Shown here piece after piece: positions 30,428-33,976 of a DNA stretch of 33,976 bases. The translations under genes and the position numbers were made by a program. The notes below the pieces were generated by a model. That model was not told the origin of the DNA. It worked only from the letters and a program-made list of their open reading frames with translations, and did not search any database. The stretch is from an uncultured Oscillospiraceae bacterium (GTDB lineage Bacteria; Bacillota; Clostridia; Oscillospirales; Oscillospiraceae). The DNA lies in contig CAKTTR010000015.1 of the NCBI GenBank assembly GCA_934615645.1, positions 1 through 33,976 on the forward strand, in the 5' to 3' direction. Within the stretch, counting starts at the first letter, position 1. Each line of letters starts with the position of its first letter.

Positions 30428-31289
30428 CGAAAGACTGCAGGCCTACACCCAGGCCGTGGAGGGGTACCTGACCGGCTGCTTTGCCTGGCCGGAGGAGCCG
30501 CAGCAGCAGCTCTTTGCCGCCATGCGCTACAGTTTGCTTGCCGGCGGGAAACGCCTGCGCCCGGTTTATGTACTGGAATTTTGCCGCCTGTGCGGCGGCG
30601 ATTGGCACGCGGCGCTGCCCTTTGCCGCGGCCATTGAGATGGTCCATACCTATAGCCTGATCCACGACGATCTGCCCTGCATGGATAACGACGATTATCG
30701 CCGGGGCAAGCCGACCAATCACAAGGTGTTCGGTGAAGCCAACGCCGTCCTAGCGGGGGACGCGCTGCTGACGGAGGCCTTCGGCGCGCTGGCTGCGGCG
30801 GAGCTCCCGCCGGAGCGCCTGGTCGCCGGGGTGCGCATTCTAAGCCGCGCCGCTGGAGCGCTAGGCATGGTCGGCGGGCAGGTCCTGGACCTGGCTGCGG
30901 AGGAGAAGGCGGCGGCCGACGCGCAGGATGTCTATGCCATCCAGGCGCGGAAGACCGGCGCGCTCATCGCAGCGGCCTGCCAGCTTGGCGTTGCAGCAGC
31001 AGGCGGCAGCGCGGTGCAGATGGCCGCCGCCGAGGCGTATGCCGATCATGTCGGCCTGGCGTTCCAGATCCGGGACGATATTTTGGATGTCATCGGCTCC
31101 CAGGAGAAGCTGGGCAAGGCCACGGGGATGGACGAAAAGAAGAACACCTTCGTCCGCCATTACGGCGTCGCGCGCTGTGAAGCGATGGTGGAAGATGAGA
31201 CGGCGCAGGCCCTGCGCGCCCTGGATTGCTTCCAAGATCGGGCCTTTTTGACAGAGCTCTCCCAAAGTCTTGTCCGGCGGGATCATTAA
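30408..31289 (+). CDS. ispA: Farnesyl diphosphate synthase (polyprenyl synthetase)
   Basis: A 293-residue all-helical prenyltransferase. Conserved elements are GGKRLRPVYVLEF, the first aspartate-rich motif DDLPCMDNDDYRRGKPT (about residues 87-103), GMVGGQVLDL, and the second motif FQIRDDILDV. It condenses isopentenyl and allylic diphosphates for undecaprenyl and other isoprenoids. Small residues before the first motif are consistent with a C15 product, though length cannot be proved. ATG at 30408 follows TTGGAG. It ends the operon; dxs, often next, is absent. Confidence 0.93.
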   Translation: MQTKANNERLQAYTQAVEGYLTGCFAWPEEPQQQLFAAMRYSLLAGGKRLRPVYVLEFCRLCGGDWHAALPFAAAIEMVHTYSLIHDDLPCMDNDDYRRGKPTNHKVFGEANAVLAGDALLTEAFGALAAAELPPERLVAGVRILSRAAGALGMVGGQVLDLAAEEKAAADAQDVYAIQARKTGALIAAACQLGVAAAGGSAVQMAAAEAYADHVGLAFQIRDDILDVIGSQEKLGKATGMDEKKNTFVRHYGVARCEAMVEDETAQALRALDCFQDRAFLTELSQSLVRRDH

Positions 31290-31323
31290 GATTTTGATTG
31301 AGATTTTGATATTGTTCTAGCTG

Positions 31324-31350
31324 AAAAGCACCGGGAAACCGGTGCTTTTT
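31324..31350. terminator. Bidirectional terminator between ispA and the bile salt hydrolase gene
   Basis: AAAAGCACCGG (31324-31334) pairs with CCGGTGCTTTT (31339-31349) around a GAAA tetraloop, with an extra T after the stem. A and T runs on both arms allow use from both strands. Confidence 0.93.
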
Positions 31351-31357
31351 GCTATGC

Positions 31358-32344
31358 CTATTGTGCGTCCCGATACGTCGCGCGGGCGATTTTCTGGTGT
31401 TTTTCCAGCGGCGCGATAAGCAGCGCCGTGCCTTGCCGAGCGGCTTCGTCCATGGTGACGGCGGTGATCTGGCGATTTTCGTAGGTCGTATAATAATACG
31501 TCCCTGTGGATGGACTGCAGCAGCCGGTGTATTGGGTGTATTCCCACGCGCCGGGGGCGACCTGGCAGCAGCCCCGCGGCTGGGCCGCTGCATTCAGAAT
31601 GTGAAACAGCTGCCCGATGTTGGCCGTCTCCTCCTGGGGCGCAAGGGAATTGGCCCGGACGAAGGCCGCGCGGACAAAGCGCCCCTGGGAGGAGAGATCC
31701 CCCGGCAGCCCGATGGCGCCCATGCCGCGGCTGTCCAGGGGCAGCGGTAGGGCCGGGGCAAAGTTGTTTTCCGGCTGCCGCGGCGAAAGACCCCGGTAGG
31801 CGGAAAGGGCGCGCAGCTGCATCGGAAACGGCGGCTCATTGGTCAGAACACCGGTGGGGTTCTCGTAGATCTGTAGCCCGCCAGGCCCCGGCTCCAGGGC
31901 GATGCAGCCGGTCTCGTCGGCGATCATCCAGTGCAGCTGCGCCGGTGGCAGGTCAGGCGAAAACGGCGCGCCCACCAGGCGGCAGGCGGCAAGCTGCGCT
32001 TTGGCCTGGGCGAGATCTTTCGCCGTGGCCAGCAGCCACGGGATCAACTCGAAGGCGGCGATGTTTTGCCCCGCCCCCGGCGCGGCGTAGACCACACTGT
32101 GCGGGAAATTCAGCCCCGCGATGCACAACCCCGTCTCATTGCACCCGTCGTAATACAGCGGGTAGCCATCCCGGATATGGGCCATGCCGATCATGGCATA
32201 GTGCTGCTGCAGCACCGGCCCGTAGCGCAGGCGCAGTGGAAAGCGCCGGGGCAGGATCGTCACCTGTTCGCCATAGGTCGCCTCGTAGTCCAGGTTGCGG
32301 CCAAAATAAAGCGCGCCGTTTTGATACGCCACGGCAGTGCACAT
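31358..32344 (-). CDS. Bile salt hydrolase (choloylglycine hydrolase family)
   Basis: A 328-residue Ntn-hydrolase. After Met removal C2 (MCTAV) becomes the catalytic N-terminal nucleophile. Other active-site residues line up with known BSH numbering at a steady offset: R16 and D19 in FGRNLDYE, N79 in IAGLNFP, N169 in VLTNEPPF and R222 in SSQGRFVR. LDSRGMGAIGLPGDLSSQGRFVR and AWEYTQYTGCCSP are close to the clostridial BSH pattern. There is no signal peptide, so the enzyme is cytoplasmic, releasing glycine or taurine from conjugated bile acids. Penicillin V acylase is the main alternative, less likely from these motifs. ATG at 32344 follows GAGGGAG. Confidence 0.9.
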   Translation of the reverse strand: MCTAVAYQNGALYFGRNLDYEATYGEQVTILPRRFPLRLRYGPVLQQHYAMIGMAHIRDGYPLYYDGCNETGLCIAGLNFPHSVVYAAPGAGQNIAAFELIPWLLATAKDLAQAKAQLAACRLVGAPFSPDLPPAQLHWMIADETGCIALEPGPGGLQIYENPTGVLTNEPPFPMQLRALSAYRGLSPRQPENNFAPALPLPLDSRGMGAIGLPGDLSSQGRFVRAAFVRANSLAPQEETANIGQLFHILNAAAQPRGCCQVAPGAWEYTQYTGCCSPSTGTYYYTTYENRQITAVTMDEAARQGTALLIAPLEKHQKIARATYRDAQ

Positions 32345-32450
32345 GAAACTCCCTCATTTCTAGCTCAATTCTGCGTTTAGCCTTCCCGTAAATCGGCGCG
32401 CTATCCATGAAGCCGCCGCCGTTCGGCATGAAATTCGTTTTATCTGGAAA

Positions 32451-32467
32451 CTGTAACCAAACTGTAA
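32451..32467 (+). promoter_or_regulatory. Direct repeat with 11 bp period next to the -35
   Basis: CTGTAA at 32451-32456 and again at 32462-32467 (AAACTGTAA context in both) sit exactly 11 bp apart and end right before the -35 hexamer. Spacing and position fit activation by an OmpR/PhoB-family regulator. The sequence differs from the repeats of the two-component operon at 14894, so another regulator is likely. Confidence 0.55.
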
Positions 32468-32496
32468 TTGGCAAGGGGGTAAAAATGTGGTATGAT
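32468..32496 (+). promoter_or_regulatory. SigA-type promoter of the RHS/WapA-like gene
   Basis: TTGGCA at 32468-32473 and TATGAT at 32491-32496 with a 17 bp spacer. A 5' leader of about 100 nt follows. The remaining 32345-32450 shows no gene. Confidence 0.8.
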
Positions 32497-32602
32497 AAGA
32501 CAAATCGATTGAAAAATCCCCAAAAATCCCGCGGGGCGGGCGTGGTTTGGAACTGCTCATGCAGGCTGAAGAATTGGACCTACAGGAGAAGGAGAGCGCG
32601 CG

Positions 32603-33976
32603 ATGAAGCACGGAATGAGGATGAAAACCGGAATGAGATGGAGAAGATGGCTGGCCGGGCTGTTGGCGGCTGTCATGCTGGCGGAGTTGGTCCCGGTCTA
32701 CGCCCGGGAGGACGTTGCGGCTGGCCAGGCGGCGGAGCGTAGCCAGTCTGTCACGCTGCTGGACCGTGAAAAAAATACGAGTGGCCAGTCTGACGACCAG
32801 GCTGTGACGTTAGCGCGGGGCGAGGGTGACTCGTCCAACGCGGGTGGCGCGGATGCAGCGCAGACGAAAAATAGGGCTGCAGCGGATGCTGCCGGGGCGG
32901 AATCTGCGGATGCGAACGCTTCGGACGCTTCGCCTGCAAGCGAGGATGCACCCTACGTTTTGGCGGAGGAGACGGCGCTGCGGGGGGAGGCGGAGAAGCA
33001 CTTCCGGCTCAGCGACGGGACGTATCTCGCCGTTCAATACGCCCGCCCGGTGCATTTGCAGACGGCGGACGGCCAGTGGGCGGATCTTGACAACAAACTG
33101 ACCCTACGCCAGGGCGCATACCAGGCGGACAACGGCCTGACGACGGCGTCCTTTGCGCAGAATTTGTCCACTGGCGAGCTTTTCACCGCCAGCTACCGGG
33201 ATTACACGATCTCCATGGCCCTGGCGGGGCGCGACTGGGCCGCCGCGCCGGATGCCGAGCGCCCTGTGACCCCGGACCCGGCGGAGCCCGCTACCTCCTC
33301 CGGCGAACCGGAGGAGACGCCCGCCGCCCCGGTGCAGGGTGCGGCCACAGACCCCGAAGCGGGCGCATCGAGTGCGGATGCAAACGCCGCGCAGGGTAGC
33401 AGCGCATCGAGCGCCGCAGCGGCGACCGGGGGGAATGGCGCTTCTAACACGACAGCAGCCCAGGGCAACGCCGCATCGAGCGCAGCTCAGGGCCGCTCGT
33501 CTGGCGCCGGTTCCGCTGCCGCGCAGAGCAGCACTGCGTCTGCCGACGCAGACAATGCATCGAATAAAACAGACAAAACCAAAACCTCCGGCGCGCTGTC
33601 AGGCCCCGAGTCTGCGAAACCCGACCGCATCTCGGACGCCGTCGCGACGCTGCTGGATATTCCGGCGGCGCAGAACGCGTCGGCCTCTCTGGAGCAGCAG
33701 GTCCAGCCTGCGGGGCTGGCCCAGGGGCTTTTGTACGAGGACGCTGCGCCGGAGATCGACCTTTCGTATACCGCCTGCGGCTTTGACGTCAAGGAAGCCA
33801 TCATCGTCAAAGCGCCCCAGGCGGCGTATCGCTATGCCTTCCGCCTGACGCTGGGCGGCCTGACTCCGGCGCTCTCGGACGGCGCGGTGCTGCTGTCCAA
33901 CCCGGCGGGAGAGGTCATCTACGTCATCCCCGCGCCGTATCTGGAAGACGCCGCCGGGGCGACGTCGGACGCGGCG
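32603..33976 (+). CDS. Large secreted protein resembling the N-terminus of WapA/RHS (YD-repeat) proteins, 3' truncated
   Basis: From ATG at 32603 (AGGAGAAGGAG upstream) the frame stays open for 458 codons to the window edge. A signal peptide is clear (basic start, WLAGLLAAVMLAELV, cut near VYA). A first Ala/Ser/Asp-rich linker at about 70-115 is followed by HFRLSDGTYLAVQYARPVHLQ and DGQWADLDNKLTL, then a 100-residue Ala/Ser/Gln/Gly-rich segment at about 240-340, then LSYTACGFDVKEAIIVK and GEVIYVIPAPYLEDAAG. These match, from memory, the conserved region before the YD repeats of Firmicutes RHS/WapA proteins ('SDGTY...NGxWxDIDN...VKExIIL...FTIPAPxM.DA'). Such proteins often end in a polymorphic toxin, but the C-terminus and any immunity gene lie outside. 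The name is therefore provisional. Confidence 0.75.
   Translation, partial: MKHGMRMKTGMRWRRWLAGLLAAVMLAELVPVYAREDVAAGQAAERSQSVTLLDREKNTSGQSDDQAVTLARGEGDSSNAGGADAAQTKNRAAADAAGAESADANASDASPASEDAPYVLAEETALRGEAEKHFRLSDGTYLAVQYARPVHLQTADGQWADLDNKLTLRQGAYQADNGLTTASFAQNLSTGELFTASYRDYTISMALAGRDWAAAPDAERPVTPDPAEPATSSGEPEETPAAPVQGAATDPEAGASSADANAAQGSSASSAAAATGGNGASNTTAAQGNAASSAAQGRSSGAGSAAAQSSTASADADNASNKTDKTKTSGALSGPESAKPDRISDAVATLLDIPAAQNASASLEQQVQPAGLAQGLLYEDAAPEIDLSYTACGFDVKEAIIVKAPQAAYRYAFRLTLGGLTPALSDGAVLLSNPAGEVIYVIPAPYLEDAAGATSDAA

Overview
The window looks like a GC-rich chromosome segment from an endospore-forming Clostridia, most likely a gut member of the Oscillospiraceae/Ruminococcaceae type. 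A complete spoIIIAA-AH operon shows sporulation. A bile salt hydrolase, SLH-anchored surface protein, cobalamin riboswitch, oxygen-sensitive double-cubane Fe-S protein and ECF vitamin transporter all fit an anaerobic gut Firmicute. No tRNA, rRNA, CRISPR array, insertion sequence or prophage was seen. Genes are densely packed, with many 1-14 nt stop/start overlaps.

Layout. 1-563: the end of an ABC exporter. 690-4391: a four-gene operon for a double-cubane-cluster protein (activase, cysteine desulfurase, double-cubane protein, Se/S-carrier-like protein). 4419-5932, minus strand: a CNNM/CorC-type CBS membrane protein behind a ~200 nt leader holding a possible regulatory uORF. 5997-9466, minus strand: a five-gene operon of riboflavin ECF S-component RibU, nitroreductase, FMN-binding/ferredoxin fusion, zinc macrodomain and SirTM sirtuin, which links flavin use to reversible ADP-ribosylation. 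9632-10520: an FMN-binding protein divergent from an HxlR regulator, with a perfect 16 bp palindrome between them. 10630-10968: a small lipoprotein. 11075-14862, minus strand: a VanRS-like two-component system, a membrane-anchored protein of unknown function and a VanY-type D,D-carboxypeptidase. Related 11 bp repeats lie upstream of both the regulator and vanY.

15046-19735: spoIIIAA-AH, the mother-cell half of the engulfment-stage channel. 19827-26761: a strong promoter, a cobalamin riboswitch and an intrinsic terminator in front of a 2150-residue secreted SLH protein. Two of its helical regions look like the alpha/alpha-toroid family that includes transcobalamin and intrinsic factor. This is the most interesting locus in the window: a candidate B12-regulated surface system for capturing corrinoids. 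27081-31289: a housekeeping operon (Asp23/Gls24 protein, nusB, TsaD-like paralogue, xseA, xseB, ispA). 31358-32344, minus strand: bile salt hydrolase. 32603-33976: the start of a large secreted protein resembling the N-terminus of WapA/RHS proteins, cut by the window edge. Its promoter carries OmpR-type direct repeats.

All function calls come from reading motifs by eye. No database search, alignment or folding program was run.
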